A stretch of DNA of 64,000 bases from Sandaracinobacteroides sp039808025 (GCA_039808025.1 JBDHSK010000003.1:124001-188000), one strand, 5' to 3'. Shown: positions 25,407 to 33,881, numbered from the stretch's first letter. Notes: a model not told the origin generated them from the letters alone. Numbers and translations are program-made.

Positions 25407-25741
25407 ATGCGGCTGGCGCCGTGCGCGGCGGTGCTGGCAGAGCCAAAGGCCGGTGAGGTGGCTGCCGGTGCATTGAACGGCGCCGGCACGATCACGGCCC
25501 CGGAAGAATCCATCTGCTCGGGTGAGTCTGTGGTCGAGGGGTCGGCAGTGGCGACGGTGGCTGCCGGTTCCTTGTCGGCCCCGGGCGCGACACCCAGCTG
25601 CGCCAGCGGCTCTCCGGATTTGGTCTCGCTGATGGCGGGTTTCCCTTCGGGGGGCCGGAAGGCCAGCGCAGCGCCCATGGTGATCAGAAACACCGCTGCC
25701 AACCCGGTAAGCCCTACTCGGACGCGTTCCATATCATGCAT
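25403..25741 (-). CDS. Small membrane-anchored protein of unknown function
   Basis: The 112-aa product has one N-terminal membrane segment (about 8-28, VGLTGLAAVFLITMGAALAF), which could also be a signal peptide, followed by a disordered Pro/Ala/Ser/Thr-rich tail. I do not recognise a domain. Its stop overlaps the start of the DUF4340-like gene (ATGA), so the two are probably made together. The start is ATG at 25741 or 25732. An inverted repeat lies just upstream. Confidence 0.6.
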   Translation of the reverse strand: MHDMERVRVGLTGLAAVFLITMGAALAFRPPEGKPAISETKSGEPLAQLGVAPGADKEPAATVATADPSTTDSPEQMDSSGAVIVPAPFNAPAATSPAFGSASTAAHGASRI

Positions 25742-25751
25742 GTAACGATTA

Positions 25752-25766
25752 TGTCACAGTCTGACA
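25752..25766. promoter_or_regulatory. Inverted repeat TGTCA-N5-TGACA upstream of the small membrane gene
   Basis: A perfect 5-bp inverted repeat with a 5-base centre lies 11 bases upstream of the 25741 start, in the 50-base gap after hisN. It could be an operator or a weak stem. No further support is visible. Confidence 0.3.
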
Positions 25767-25791
25767 AGATTATGGAAGGAAATGGCGGCGT

Positions 25792-26562
25792 TCAGATCCG
25801 TTCCAGAGCCTGCTGATGGACGCGCTTGTCACCGCAGGCGAGAACCTGCCCTGTGCCCGACAGAGTAAGGGGTTGGCCGCGCCAGTCGGTGATCAGGCCG
25901 CCAGCCCCCTGCACCACCGGTACCAGTGCCGCCCAGTCATAGGGTTTCAGACCTTCCTCCATTACCAGATCGAGGTGTCCGGCCGCCAGCATGCCGTAAT
26001 TGAAGCAGTCACCCCCGAACAGCAGGTCGGCCACGCCGCGGCCCACACGCTGGAACGCCCCGTGCCCGGCGGCAGAGAAAGCCAGCGGGTGGGTGGTGGC
26101 GGCCCGGGCTGCCGACAGCGCGGCACATGGCCGCACCTGCACTTCCTGACCGTTCAGCCAGGTGCGCGGTGTGGGGACAAGGCAGCCGATCCATTGATCG
26201 CGTGCGGCACCGGCATGAATGAGCCCGAGAATCGGCTGACCATCTTCCACCAGCGCGATCAGGGTTCCCCACAGGGGTCGTCCGGTAATGAACGCGCGGG
26301 TGCCATCGACGGGGTCGAGGATCCAGATCCGCCCGGAGGTTCCTGCCGACACGCCAAATTCTTCTCCGTAGATGCCGTCGTGCGGACGATCCGATTGCAG
26401 GATCTGCCGCATGGCCGCCTCGGCGGCGCGATCGGCAATCGTCACCGGCGAACAGTCATCCTTGGTTTCGATAGCGAGCCGGCTGCGAAAGTGCGGCATG
26501 GCCGCTTCTGCGGCGGCCTCGGCCAGCCGGCGGGCAAGCAGGATATCGGCTTCGATGGTCAT
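25792..26562 (-). CDS. hisN: Histidinol-phosphatase of the inositol monophosphatase family
   Basis: The 256-aa product belongs to the metal-dependent IMPase fold and is most like HisN, which dephosphorylates histidinol phosphate in histidine synthesis. Motifs are ETKDDCSPVTIADRAAE (the K-x-D-x-S/T-P-V-T-x-A-D motif), GEEFGV, WILDPVDGTRAFITGRP and KPYDWAALVPVVQGAGG. The family also contains inositol and sulfite-pathway phosphatases, so the substrate is inferred. The gene stands alone, with no his neighbours. Confidence 0.85.
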   Translation of the reverse strand: MTIEADILLARRLAEAAAEAAMPHFRSRLAIETKDDCSPVTIADRAAEAAMRQILQSDRPHDGIYGEEFGVSAGTSGRIWILDPVDGTRAFITGRPLWGTLIALVEDGQPILGLIHAGAARDQWIGCLVPTPRTWLNGQEVQVRPCAALSAARAATTHPLAFSAAGHGAFQRVGRGVADLLFGGDCFNYGMLAAGHLDLVMEEGLKPYDWAALVPVVQGAGGLITDWRGQPLTLSGTGQVLACGDKRVHQQALERI

Positions 26563-26591
26563 GCAAGCCCGCTAGCGGCTAATGAACGGCC

Positions 26592-26630
26592 TGAAAAGCC
26601 GTCGTCGGAAGGCCTGGCAGACGACGGCTT
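26592..26630 (-). terminator. Rho-independent terminator of the cell wall hydrolase gene
   Basis: A perfect 11-bp stem (26596-26606 with 26620-26630, 13-base loop) follows the stop at 26660 on the minus strand and runs into TTTT. It separates the hydrolase gene from hisN downstream. Confidence 0.75.
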
Positions 26631-26659
26631 CGGGCGGGACTGATGACGCTGGGAGAACC

Positions 26660-27316
26660 CTAGCGGTAGAAAACGTGGTTCCCGATGGTCGCCAGGCGGC
26701 GCAGGTTGTTCCAGCCGGGGTTCACCCGGGTCGCGTGGAAATGGGTGGCGTTGGGGACGATATCCTTCCAGCCATCCGAGAGGGCGATCCAGGCGATGGC
26801 GCGGGCGGTATCCCACTGATGGCCGACGCGGGCATTGGGCAATGTGCCGTTGCGGACGAACCCGAACTGGCCGCGGGCCTTGACGACGCTGCAGCTATCG
26901 GGGCCGAAGCGTCCGGAGTCGACCCGGTTGAGGATGACCTGGGCAACTGCGAGCTGCCCGTCGAGCGGTTCACCCTTTGATTCGAAATAAATGGCGGTGG
27001 CGAGGCAGAACAGCTCGGCGCCGCGGCTGAAATCGCCATCTGCCAGCTGACCATCGGCGACGATTTCGTTGACGAGGGTGCGCAGGCTGCGGGCTTCGGG
27101 AAGAATCGGGCCGATGGCCGGGTCGGCCAGCTCCGGAGTCTCTTCAATGACGGCTGGGGCCATATCGGCGCTGTCAGCACTGTCGGTAAGGCCGGCAGCG
27201 GGAATATGGGAAAGAAAGGCCAGGTCGCTGTCGGGCGCGTTGCCGGCCGCAAGCAGAACGAGGGCGGATCCGGCAATCGCCGCGACCCGTACGGGTTTGA
27301 ACATCAGGAAACTCAT
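26660..27316 (-). CDS. Exported cell wall hydrolase (SleB / Hydrolase_2 family)
   Basis: The 218-aa product has an N-terminal hydrophobic segment (about 6-25) that acts as signal peptide or anchor. After an acidic linker (30-80) comes a C-terminal catalytic domain with LATAIYFESKGEPLDGQLAVAQVILNR, of which the core AIYFESKGEP contains the catalytic Glu. It continues with CSVVKARGQF and THFHATRVNPGW. This is the SleB-like peptidoglycan hydrolase family. The start is ATG at 27316 or 27304; neither has a strong RBS. The 198 bases upstream (27317-27514) show no gene or clear motif. Confidence 0.88.
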   Translation of the reverse strand: MSFLMFKPVRVAAIAGSALVLLAAGNAPDSDLAFLSHIPAAGLTDSADSADMAPAVIEETPELADPAIGPILPEARSLRTLVNEIVADGQLADGDFSRGAELFCLATAIYFESKGEPLDGQLAVAQVILNRVDSGRFGPDSCSVVKARGQFGFVRNGTLPNARVGHQWDTARAIAWIALSDGWKDIVPNATHFHATRVNPGWNNLRRLATIGNHVFYR

Positions 27317-27514
27317 CGTTCGCGGTCCATGGGGCTGCGTGGAACCAGGCTGGCACTGCCGAATGACCGGAGTGCCGGCGGGCATCACGCGCGGAACGCG
27401 CCTTCAAATCCAGAACGCCTGCCCGGGCGGTCCGGTGCAATCCGGGTGCAGACACTGCACGAAAAGGTCCGGAAAACAAGCACGGCGGGCCTTTGCGGCA
27501 GGCGGGATCAACGG

Positions 27515-27844
27515 TCAATCGACGGGAGGAAAAGCCGGGATGAAGCGTTCCGGATCAGCGATATCCAGTTCGATCACCCACAGATCCGGGTCGAAGCGCC
27601 GCTGTCGCTCGATGAAGGTGGCGATCGGTTCGTCACCCTTGGCGGCCACATGCCAGACGGGCGTTCCCGAGAGGCTCGGCATGCGTTCGAGAATACGCAC
27701 CATCGGTCCATGCCGGTGCACCACCAGCATTGCCGCACCCCAGGGGCTGCCCCGAACCAGCACGGTGGCAAAGCCGCCATTGCCATTGACCTGGCGCACC
27801 AGCGCCGGCGCCATGATGCTGGCGGGGAGCGGCGCCGAGGTCAA
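27515..27844 (-). CDS. DUF1491 family protein
   Basis: The 109-aa product matches the alphaproteobacterial DUF1491 family, with the N-terminal SAPLPASIMAPALVRQVN, then GGFATVLVRGSPWGAAMLVV and the end FDPDLWVIELDIADPERF. Function is unknown; it is cytosolic by sequence. The conserved N-terminus requires the TTG at 27844, which overlaps the stop of the thioesterase gene; ATG at 27814 would lose conserved residues. It is the last gene of the hpf-ptsN-thioesterase-DUF1491 chain. Confidence 0.85.
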   Translation of the reverse strand: MTSAPLPASIMAPALVRQVNGNGGFATVLVRGSPWGAAMLVVHRHGPMVRILERMPSLSGTPVWHVAAKGDEPIATFIERQRRFDPDLWVIELDIADPERFIPAFPPVD

Positions 27845-28317
27845 ACCTGTGCGCCTGCCTGATAGCCGGGCAGACTGGCAAGCGGGATCCGCGAGCGCAT
27901 GAAGCTTCCCTGTCCGCGAGCGACTTCCTCGCCGTCGGCATCGACGATGGTGCTTTCCGCGATCAGGACGCGGCGGTGCCCGGACACCCATCGCCCGTGT
28001 GCCCACAATGGCCCGGCATGCACCGGGCGGGTGAGGAACAGGTTGAACTGGGTAGTCAGCAGAAAGACATCGTTAACCATCGAATTGGCGGCATAAAAGG
28101 CCGCATCATCGAGCATCTTGAAATAGATGGTGCCGTGTCCGGCGCCGGCGCCATGGAACATCGCCTCGGTGACATCGAAGCGGATCGAGCTTTGGCCCTC
28201 GGCCGGGATATGCAGTTGCGAGGGAAACAGGGTGTTGATGGGCGCTGTGGCATACAGCGCTTCCAGCCGGCGGTGATGCAACCGGCCGGCGTCTGCGTCA
28301 GCGGGCTGTTGGCTCAC
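27841..28317 (-). CDS. PaaI-type hotdog thioesterase family protein
   Basis: The 158-aa product reads RRLEALYATAPINTLF, then a hotdog core with HGAGAGHGTIYFKMLDDAAFYAANS (core GTIYFKMLDDAAFYAAN) and NLFLTRPVHAGPLWAHGRWV. This fits the PaaI/YigI branch of acyl-CoA thioesterases, which hydrolyse acyl- or aryl-CoA; the substrate is not known. The start is GTG at 28317, overlapping the ptsN stop (GTGA). The end overlaps the TTG of the DUF1491 gene. Confidence 0.85.
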   Translation of the reverse strand: MSQQPADADAGRLHHRRLEALYATAPINTLFPSQLHIPAEGQSSIRFDVTEAMFHGAGAGHGTIYFKMLDDAAFYAANSMVNDVFLLTTQFNLFLTRPVHAGPLWAHGRWVSGHRRVLIAESTIVDADGEEVARGQGSFMRSRIPLASLPGYQAGAQV

Positions 28318-28766
28318 GCCACCTCCTCGCTTGCCAGCAGTGCCCACAGGCTGTCGCCATCGCCGGCGCCGCGCAGCTTGGCCCGCAGATGCCGGTTGCG
28401 CAGGATGCGGCTGGCGAGCGCCAGCGATTTCAGGAGGGCGGTGCCGTCAGGCCCGACCAGGGCCACCACCAGATCAACGGGCTGGCCATCGGGTGCCTCC
28501 CAGTCGATCGGATGGATGAGACGCACGAATGCGCCATGAACATCGGACAGCGTAGTGATACGGCCGTGAGGTATGGCGACTCCACCGCCGAAAGCGGTGC
28601 TGCCCTCGGCTTCGCGCTGGAGCAGGCTGTTCAACACAGTGGCGGTGTCGAGACCATGGCAGCCTGCCAGCCGTTCGGCGAGGAAGCCGAGGACAAGGCG
28701 TTTGGAGACTACGCCCCCATGAACGGCGGTGGCTGCCGCCGGGATGAGATGCTGCACTTCAACCAT
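28314..28766 (-). CDS. ptsN: PTS nitrogen regulatory IIA protein (EIIA-Ntr)
   Basis: The 150-aa product is an EIIA domain of the fructose/mannitol type: SKRLVLGFLAERLA, LLQREAEGSTAFGGGVAIPHGRI with the phosphorylated histidine in AIPHGR, and LVVALVGPDGTALLKSLALASRIL. PtsN relays phosphorylation from the nitrogen PTS to control potassium and nitrogen metabolism. It follows hpf by 18 bases, a linkage widely conserved in proteobacteria, although rpoN is not adjacent here. Confidence 0.94.
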   Translation of the reverse strand: MVEVQHLIPAAATAVHGGVVSKRLVLGFLAERLAGCHGLDTATVLNSLLQREAEGSTAFGGGVAIPHGRITTLSDVHGAFVRLIHPIDWEAPDGQPVDLVVALVGPDGTALLKSLALASRILRNRHLRAKLRGAGDGDSLWALLASEEVA

Positions 28767-28784
28767 GGTGCTGTGCCGCCGCCC

Positions 28785-29363
28785 TCAGGCGCGGGGTTCG
28801 ACCCAGCCGATGTTGCCGTCCTCGCGCCGATAGACCATGTTGAGCGCGCCGGTGCCGAGATTGCGGAACAAGAGGGCTGTGGTGTTCCTGAGGTCGAGCA
28901 TCATCACGGCATCGGAAACGGTGGCGTCGGGGATATCGACGCGCGTTTCGGCAATGGTAAGCGGGGAATCAGGGGCGTCGGTCTCCTCGTCGGCGCTCTC
29001 GAGGATATGGTATTCGGCGTTATAGATGAACTCGCTCACCGGCATTTCGGCAAGGCTTGCTCCTCCTGACTTGTCTTTCAGCCGGCGCATGTACCGGCGA
29101 AGCTGCTTCTCGATGCGGTCGGCGGCGCCATCGAAGGCGGCATTGGCCAGCTGGGCGCGGTTGGACCCTTTCAGCACCAGCCCCTGCATGACATGCATGA
29201 CGATATCGCACTGGAAGGCGCCCTGTGGGGCGTTGGAAAGCGTGATGGAGGCGCCGATCACCCGTTTGAAGTAGGTGGTGGCGATGGCGTTCAGCCGATC
29301 CTCGACATGGGTGCGGAAGGCCTGGCCCGTATCCACCTGGTGGCCCGCAATCCTGATTTCCAT
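28785..29363 (-). CDS. hpf: Ribosome hibernation promoting factor, long form
   Basis: The 192-aa product has the N-terminal HPF/RaiA domain (MEIRIAGHQVDTGQAFRTHVEDRL) and a C-terminal ribosome-associated domain (about 130-190: SDAVMMLDLRNTTALLFRN, VYRREDGNIGWVEP). Long HPF dimerises 70S ribosomes into 100S in stationary phase. The start at 29363 has AAGGAG 8-10 bases upstream. Three phased 10-bp repeats lie in its leader. Confidence 0.95.
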   Translation of the reverse strand: MEIRIAGHQVDTGQAFRTHVEDRLNAIATTYFKRVIGASITLSNAPQGAFQCDIVMHVMQGLVLKGSNRAQLANAAFDGAADRIEKQLRRYMRRLKDKSGGASLAEMPVSEFIYNAEYHILESADEETDAPDSPLTIAETRVDIPDATVSDAVMMLDLRNTTALLFRNLGTGALNMVYRREDGNIGWVEPRA

Positions 29364-29387
29364 TGCGCTTCTCCTTCCTTCTGGTTG

Positions 29388-29417
29388 TTGGTGTACATTG
29401 GTGTTCATTGGGGTTCC
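29388..29417. repeat. Three tandem 10-bp repeats in the hpf leader
   Basis: TTGGTGTACA, TTGGTGTTCA and TTGGGGTTCC follow each other at 29388, 29398 and 29408, between the dnaQ stop and the hpf RBS. The one-helical-turn period suggests a protein-binding site. A 7-bp stem with a 3-base loop (29415-29421 with 29425-29431) overlaps the last unit and the dnaQ stop. Confidence 0.5.
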
Positions 29418-29422
29418 GGCTG

Positions 29423-30103
29423 TCAGCCGGAGTTGGTGAGGCGCTCCCACACGGCATTTTGCATGGATTTGATGAACGCCAGATGGGCGGACTGTTCTTC
29501 CGGCGTCGGGCTGAAGGTACGAACCGGCCATTCACCCGAAACCGCAGCCGGTCGGTCGTCTTCGGGGGTAACGGCCAGATCAAATCCGATCTGGCGCCCG
29601 CCGGTCAGCTCGACATAGACTTCGGCCAGCAATTGCGCGTCAATCAGTGCCCCGTGGACAACCCGGGCCGATCGATCGATCCCGAACCGGGTGCACAGGG
29701 CATCGAGGCTGTGCTTGGCACCGGGAAAGCGTTTGCGGGCCAGATCGAGGGTGTCGATCATGCGGGCATCGTCGAGAGGCGGCAGTCCGGCGCGGGCAAG
29801 CTCGGCATTCAGGAACCCGAAGTCGAACCGGGCATTGTGGGCGACCAGCATGGCATCCCCCATGAAGGCGAGCATGGCCGGCGCCTGTTCGGCAAACAGC
29901 GGTTTGTCGGCAAGGAAGGCGTCGTTAAGTCCATGCACCATCTCGGCTTCGCTGGGCATGGGGCGTTCCGGGTTCAGGTGAAAATGCAGTGTGCGGCCGG
30001 TCGGCATGCGGCTGATGAGTTCGATGCCCGCAAATTCCACCAGCCGGTGCCCGTCGTGGGGGTTGAGACCGGTGGTTTCCGTATCGAAAACGATTTCCCT
30101 CAT
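29423..30103 (-). CDS. dnaQ: DNA polymerase III epsilon subunit (3'-5' proofreading exonuclease)
   Basis: The 226-aa product has the DEDDh exonuclease motifs: Exo I REIVFDTETTGLNP, Exo II LVAHNARFDFGFLNAEL and Exo III region HSLDALCTRFGID with HGALIDAQLLAEVYVELTGG. The C-terminal tail (about 180-226) would bind the polymerase alpha subunit. The start is ATG at 30103; the open frame extends to 30178 without conservation. It is transcribed towards hpf. Confidence 0.95.
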   Translation of the reverse strand: MREIVFDTETTGLNPHDGHRLVEFAGIELISRMPTGRTLHFHLNPERPMPSEAEMVHGLNDAFLADKPLFAEQAPAMLAFMGDAMLVAHNARFDFGFLNAELARAGLPPLDDARMIDTLDLARKRFPGAKHSLDALCTRFGIDRSARVVHGALIDAQLLAEVYVELTGGRQIGFDLAVTPEDDRPAAVSGEWPVRTFSPTPEEQSAHLAFIKSMQNAVWERLTNSG

Positions 30104-30233
30104 ACCATCTTTATCGGTCTGCCGCCCGCGTTCTTCAAGGGCTGTTAAGTGGTTGCCGGAGGCCGGTTCCGGCCGCACACCACGACCGGCCCGGCTAACA
30201 GTAGCGCCGCTGCCCTGAGGTCAGCGGAACAGG

Positions 30234-31571
30234 CTAGAGAATGAATTTCGACAGGTCGTTGTCGCTGGCGATTGAGGCCAGTTGCCGCTCGACATAGGCG
30301 GCGTCGATGGTGACGCTGCGGGCTTCGGTATCGGCGGCCTCAAAGCTCAGATCCTCCAGCAGTTTTTCCATCACCGTCTGCAAGCGCCGCGCGCCGATAT
30401 TCTCGACACGGGAATTCACCTGGGCGGCGATTTCGGCGATGGCCTCGATCCCGTCGGTGGTGAAATCAAGCGTGACATTCTCGGTGGCGAGCAGCCCCTT
30501 GTACTGGCGCACCAGCGATGCCTCGGTATCCGAAAGGATGCGGATGAAGTCGTCCTTCGTCAGCCCCTTGAGTTCGACACGGATCGGAAGCCTTCCCTGC
30601 AGTTCAGGCAACAGATCAGAGGGCTTGGCCACATGGAAGGCGCCGGAAGCGATGAACAGGATATGGTCGGTTTTCACCGGGCCATATTTGGTGGCGATGG
30701 TGGTGCCCTCGATCAGTGGCAGCAGATCGCGCTGCACCCCCTCACGCGAGACCGAGCCGCCGCGCACATCGGACACGGCGATCTTGTCGACTTCATCGAG
30801 AAAGACGATTCCGTTGGCTTCGGCGTTCTTCATGGCTTCGCGGGTCAGCTCGTCGTTGTCGAGCCGCTTGTCGGATTCCTCGTTGACCAGCTGTTCCCAA
30901 GCGGCTTCCACTGGCAGCTTGCGCCGCTTGGTGCGTTTGCCCATCGCTCCTTTCAGCATGTCGCCAAGGTTGATCATGCCCATCGATCCCGGCGGCATGC
31001 CGGGAATGTCGAACGGCATGGCGGGGCCGCTGTCTTCCACCTCGATATCGACTTCCTTGCCCTTCAGGTCGCCGGCGAAGATGCGGTCGCGAAAGGCAAG
31101 GCGCGTGGCCTCCGAGGCGTCTTTTCCCACCAGCGCATCGAGCAGCCGTTCGAGTGCAGCGCCCTCGGCTGCCTCGCGGACGCTGGCGCGGCGGCTGTCG
31201 CGGGTGAGGCGGATCGATTCCTCGACGAGGTCGCGGATGATCGAATCGACATCACGCCCCACATAGCCCACTTCGGTGAACTTGGTGGCCTCGATCTTGA
31301 GGAAGGGCGCGTCGGCGAGTTTCGCCAACCGGCGACTGATTTCGGTTTTGCCGCAGCCTGTCGGCCCGATCATCAGGATGTTCTTGGGGGTCACTTCGTC
31401 GCGCAGTTCCGGCGCCAGCTGCTGGCGGCGCCAGCGGTTGCGCATGGCGACCGCCACCGCTTTCTTGGCCTCGATCTGCCCGACGATGTGGCGGTCTAGG
31501 GCGGCAACGATGGCCTTGGGTGTCAGGTGGTGGATGGCTGGCGTGGCGGATGCGTCGGGAGCGATGGTCAT
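30234..31571 (-). CDS. hslU: ATP-dependent protease ATPase subunit HslU
   Basis: HslU is the AAA+ unfoldase of the HslUV protease. The 445-aa product has the N-terminal LTPKAIVAALDRHIVGQ, Walker A GPTGCGKTE, the pore motif EVGYVGRDV, Walker B IVFLDEVDKI, a sensor region FIASGAFHVAKPSDLLPELQGR (core AFHVAKPSDL), and the C-terminal DNDLSKFIL that inserts into HslV. The I domain lies at about 110-240. It starts on the base after the hslV stop. Confidence 0.98.
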   Translation of the reverse strand: MTIAPDASATPAIHHLTPKAIVAALDRHIVGQIEAKKAVAVAMRNRWRRQQLAPELRDEVTPKNILMIGPTGCGKTEISRRLAKLADAPFLKIEATKFTEVGYVGRDVDSIIRDLVEESIRLTRDSRRASVREAAEGAALERLLDALVGKDASEATRLAFRDRIFAGDLKGKEVDIEVEDSGPAMPFDIPGMPPGSMGMINLGDMLKGAMGKRTKRRKLPVEAAWEQLVNEESDKRLDNDELTREAMKNAEANGIVFLDEVDKIAVSDVRGGSVSREGVQRDLLPLIEGTTIATKYGPVKTDHILFIASGAFHVAKPSDLLPELQGRLPIRVELKGLTKDDFIRILSDTEASLVRQYKGLLATENVTLDFTTDGIEAIAEIAAQVNSRVENIGARRLQTVMEKLLEDLSFEAADTEARSVTIDAAYVERQLASIASDNDLSKFIL

Positions 31572-32111
31572 TCAGATGGTTTCCACAGTGATCTGGTCGT
31601 TGGTGTATACGCAAATGTCGGCGGCGATCCGCATGGCCTTGCGGGCGATGGTTTCGGCATCGAGCGGCTGGTCAGCCAGCGCCCGGGCGGCGGCCAGCGC
31701 ATAATTGCCGCCCGAGCCGATGGCGGTGATGCCGTCATTGGGTTCCAGCACGTCGCCCGTGCCGGTTAGCACCAGCGTCGCCTCCTTGTCGGCGACGATC
31801 ATCATGGCCTCGAGCCGGCGCAGGTAGCGATCCTGGCGCCAGTCTTTCGCCAGTTCGACACAGGCACGGGTCAATTGCCCGGGAAAGCGTTCGAGCTTGG
31901 CCTCCAGGCGCTCGAACAGGGTGAAGGCGTCGGCGGTCGAGCCGGCAAACCCGCCGATCACCTCGCCGTTGCCGATGCGTCGCACCTTGCGGGCATTGGG
32001 TTTCATGATGGTCTGGCCCATCGATACCTGCCCGTCACCGGCGATGACGACTTTTCCATCCTTGCGCACCGAGACGATCGTGGTGCCGTGCCAGTTTTCC
32101 ATGTTGCTCAT
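31572..32111 (-). CDS. hslV: ATP-dependent protease peptidase subunit HslV
   Basis: HslV is the proteasome-like N-terminal threonine peptidase. The 179-aa product reads MSNMENWHGTTIVSVRKDG; the catalytic Thr is the first or second T of GTTIVSV, so a short propeptide must be removed. Other motifs are VVIAGDGQVSMGQT, GFAGSTADAFTLFERLE and AIGSGGNYALAAARAL. The start is ATG at 32111 (or 32102); the open frame extends much further upstream but only as an antisense shadow of the DUF2157 gene. Confidence 0.97.
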   Translation of the reverse strand: MSNMENWHGTTIVSVRKDGKVVIAGDGQVSMGQTIMKPNARKVRRIGNGEVIGGFAGSTADAFTLFERLEAKLERFPGQLTRACVELAKDWRQDRYLRRLEAMMIVADKEATLVLTGTGDVLEPNDGITAIGSGGNYALAAARALADQPLDAETIARKAMRIAADICVYTNDQITVETI

Positions 32112-32213
32112 TTTCTGGTCTGGTTCCGTGGTCGGAGGCCGGGCGGGCTGCCCGGCAGGCTGCCCCGATGTAGGAAGCTTGCGCGCTGATGCCAGAGTTG
32201 GCAGGGTCTGGAA

Positions 32214-33344
32214 ATGGCGCTCGACCGCAAGTTTGAGGAATGGATGGCGGCCGGGCTGATCGATTCCGCCACCGCCGATCGGCTGCGCGCCTACGAGGCC
32301 GGGCATCAGCGGCCAACGCTGATGTGGGCGATCGTCGGACTGGGTCTGCTGGCACTGCTGCTGGGTGTTCTGCTGGTGATTTCCGCCAACTGGGACCGCA
32401 TCCCCCATGGGTTGAAGCTGGCGGCGCACTTGCTGGCGCTGGCCGGGCTGGCCGTCGCCATCGTCCAGTGCCGCCGCACGCGCCGTAACGGCTGGGCCGA
32501 GGCGGCACTGTGCGGCTTTGCCGGTATGGTGATGGCCGGAATAGCCCTCCATGCACAGGTGTTTCAGCTGGTTGGCCCCGGCTGGCAGGCATTGTTGCTG
32601 TGGCTGCTTCTGGCCGGCCCGGCGCTGTTGCTGGGTGGCGCCACCCGGGTAAGCGCCTGGTTTCTCGCCGGACTTGCCCTCGCGGGCCCGGCGCTGATGG
32701 CGATCGACACCTATGGGCTGGGGGGTTGGTGGCCGTTGTGGCAGGGGTTGGCGATGGCGATGCCGATGCTGCTGCTGGGGCTGTCGCTGCTGGTGCAGCT
32801 GGCGCCACCGGGGTTTCGCGCCGGTCTGCGCGAGGCAGGAATCATCTTTGTGCTGGCGGCGGCATCTGTGGTACATTTCGCCTGGGCGGAAAGCCTTGGC
32901 CGTGCCGATGCCCTTGAAAATCTGGTGCGCTTCGGGCCGGTGGCGGCGCTGACCGCGCTGACGGTGCTGGCTGCCCGCACCAGCCACGAACTGCCACAGC
33001 CGCTGGTGCTGCCCCTGACGGTGGGGCCACTGCTGGCCGGCATTGCCGCCCTCGGGGTGCCGCACCCTGAGGGGGTGGCCAGCCGGCTGGTCGGGCTTGC
33101 CATCTTCATCGGCATGTGGGCGTGGGTGGCGCGCGGCGCGGCGCTTTGCGGCTGGAGCGCCCTGTTTGCCGTGGCGACGGCGGCGATCGCCATCCGCATC
33201 TTCATCGTATACCTTGAGCTGTTCGGATCTCTGGCCGCTACCGGCACCGGGCTGATCGTCGGCGGGGTGCTGTTGGTGGGGCTGGGCCTTGGATGGCACC
33301 GCATTCTGCACTGGCGTCAGCACCATGCCGGAGCAGATGGGTGA
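32214..33344 (+). CDS. DUF2157 domain membrane protein
   Basis: The 376-aa product begins with a soluble segment (RKFEEWMAAGLIDSATADRLRAYEAG) typical of DUF2157, then about ten hydrophobic helices (from LGLLALLLGVLLVISANW on). Function is unknown. It overlaps the next gene by one base (TGATG), a pairing seen in other bacteria where DUF2157 proteins sit beside GDYXXLXY proteins. It diverges from hslV across 102 bases with no obvious promoter. Confidence 0.85.
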   Translation: MALDRKFEEWMAAGLIDSATADRLRAYEAGHQRPTLMWAIVGLGLLALLLGVLLVISANWDRIPHGLKLAAHLLALAGLAVAIVQCRRTRRNGWAEAALCGFAGMVMAGIALHAQVFQLVGPGWQALLLWLLLAGPALLLGGATRVSAWFLAGLALAGPALMAIDTYGLGGWWPLWQGLAMAMPMLLLGLSLLVQLAPPGFRAGLREAGIIFVLAAASVVHFAWAESLGRADALENLVRFGPVAALTALTVLAARTSHELPQPLVLPLTVGPLLAGIAALGVPHPEGVASRLVGLAIFIGMWAWVARGAALCGWSALFAVATAAIAIRIFIVYLELFGSLAATGTGLIVGGVLLVGLGLGWHRILHWRQHHAGADG

Positions 33345-33871
33345 TGTCGTCCATGCCGAACCTCGTGCCAAAGACGCTGGTGGCGGCGCTGCTGCTGCCG
33401 CTGATGTGGTTTGCCGGCAGTTGGGTTGTGCAGCAGCGGGCGATCGGCGCCGGAAGCGGCTGGGTGATACCAGTGGAAGGCTATGACCCGCGCGATCTGC
33501 TGCGCGGCCACAACATCCGCTTCCGCTATGCCTGGGCGGTGCGCGGCGATGCGCGGCTCTGCCGCACGGGGGCCTGTTATCTGTGTCTCACGCAAAGCCC
33601 AGAGGCACAAAATGGCGCGCCGCCGCTGGTGGTAGCGACCATCGTGGCGGCCGATCACTCGTGCCGCCACCGCGTCGATACGGCGGCTTCAGACATCGTC
33701 GTGCAGCGCGGCTTTGGCCGTCAGCCGCAGTTCTTCAGCCGCATCTTCGTTTCGGAATCGCGCGCGCCACAGATGGAGAAACGCCTGCAGGCCGGCGGCG
33801 TTGCCGTGGAAACATCACTGACCGCCGACGGACGGCTGGTGAACCAGCGACTGGTCTTTTCCCACCCTTAG
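33344..33871 (+). CDS. GDYXXLXY-type membrane-anchored protein
   Basis: The 175-aa product has one N-terminal membrane segment (about 8-27) and an extracytoplasmic domain with VEGYDPRDLLRGHNIRFRYAW (core DPRDLLRGHNIRFRY). This is the family motif, although the eponymous GDYxxLxY is degenerate here (GHNIRFRY). Four cysteines (RTGACYLC and elsewhere) may form disulfides. The role is unknown; it is probably a partner of the DUF2157 protein. The start overlaps the upstream stop. Confidence 0.8.
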   Translation: MSSMPNLVPKTLVAALLLPLMWFAGSWVVQQRAIGAGSGWVIPVEGYDPRDLLRGHNIRFRYAWAVRGDARLCRTGACYLCLTQSPEAQNGAPPLVVATIVAADHSCRHRVDTAASDIVVQRGFGRQPQFFSRIFVSESRAPQMEKRLQAGGVAVETSLTADGRLVNQRLVFSHP

Positions 33872-33881
33872 CCGCCACCAG

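Noticed and set aside
32112..33371. Long N-terminal extension of hslV
   Set aside because: The extension is antisense to the DUF2157 gene, is rich in Gln, Arg and Pro, and HslV needs an N-terminal threonine close to the start.
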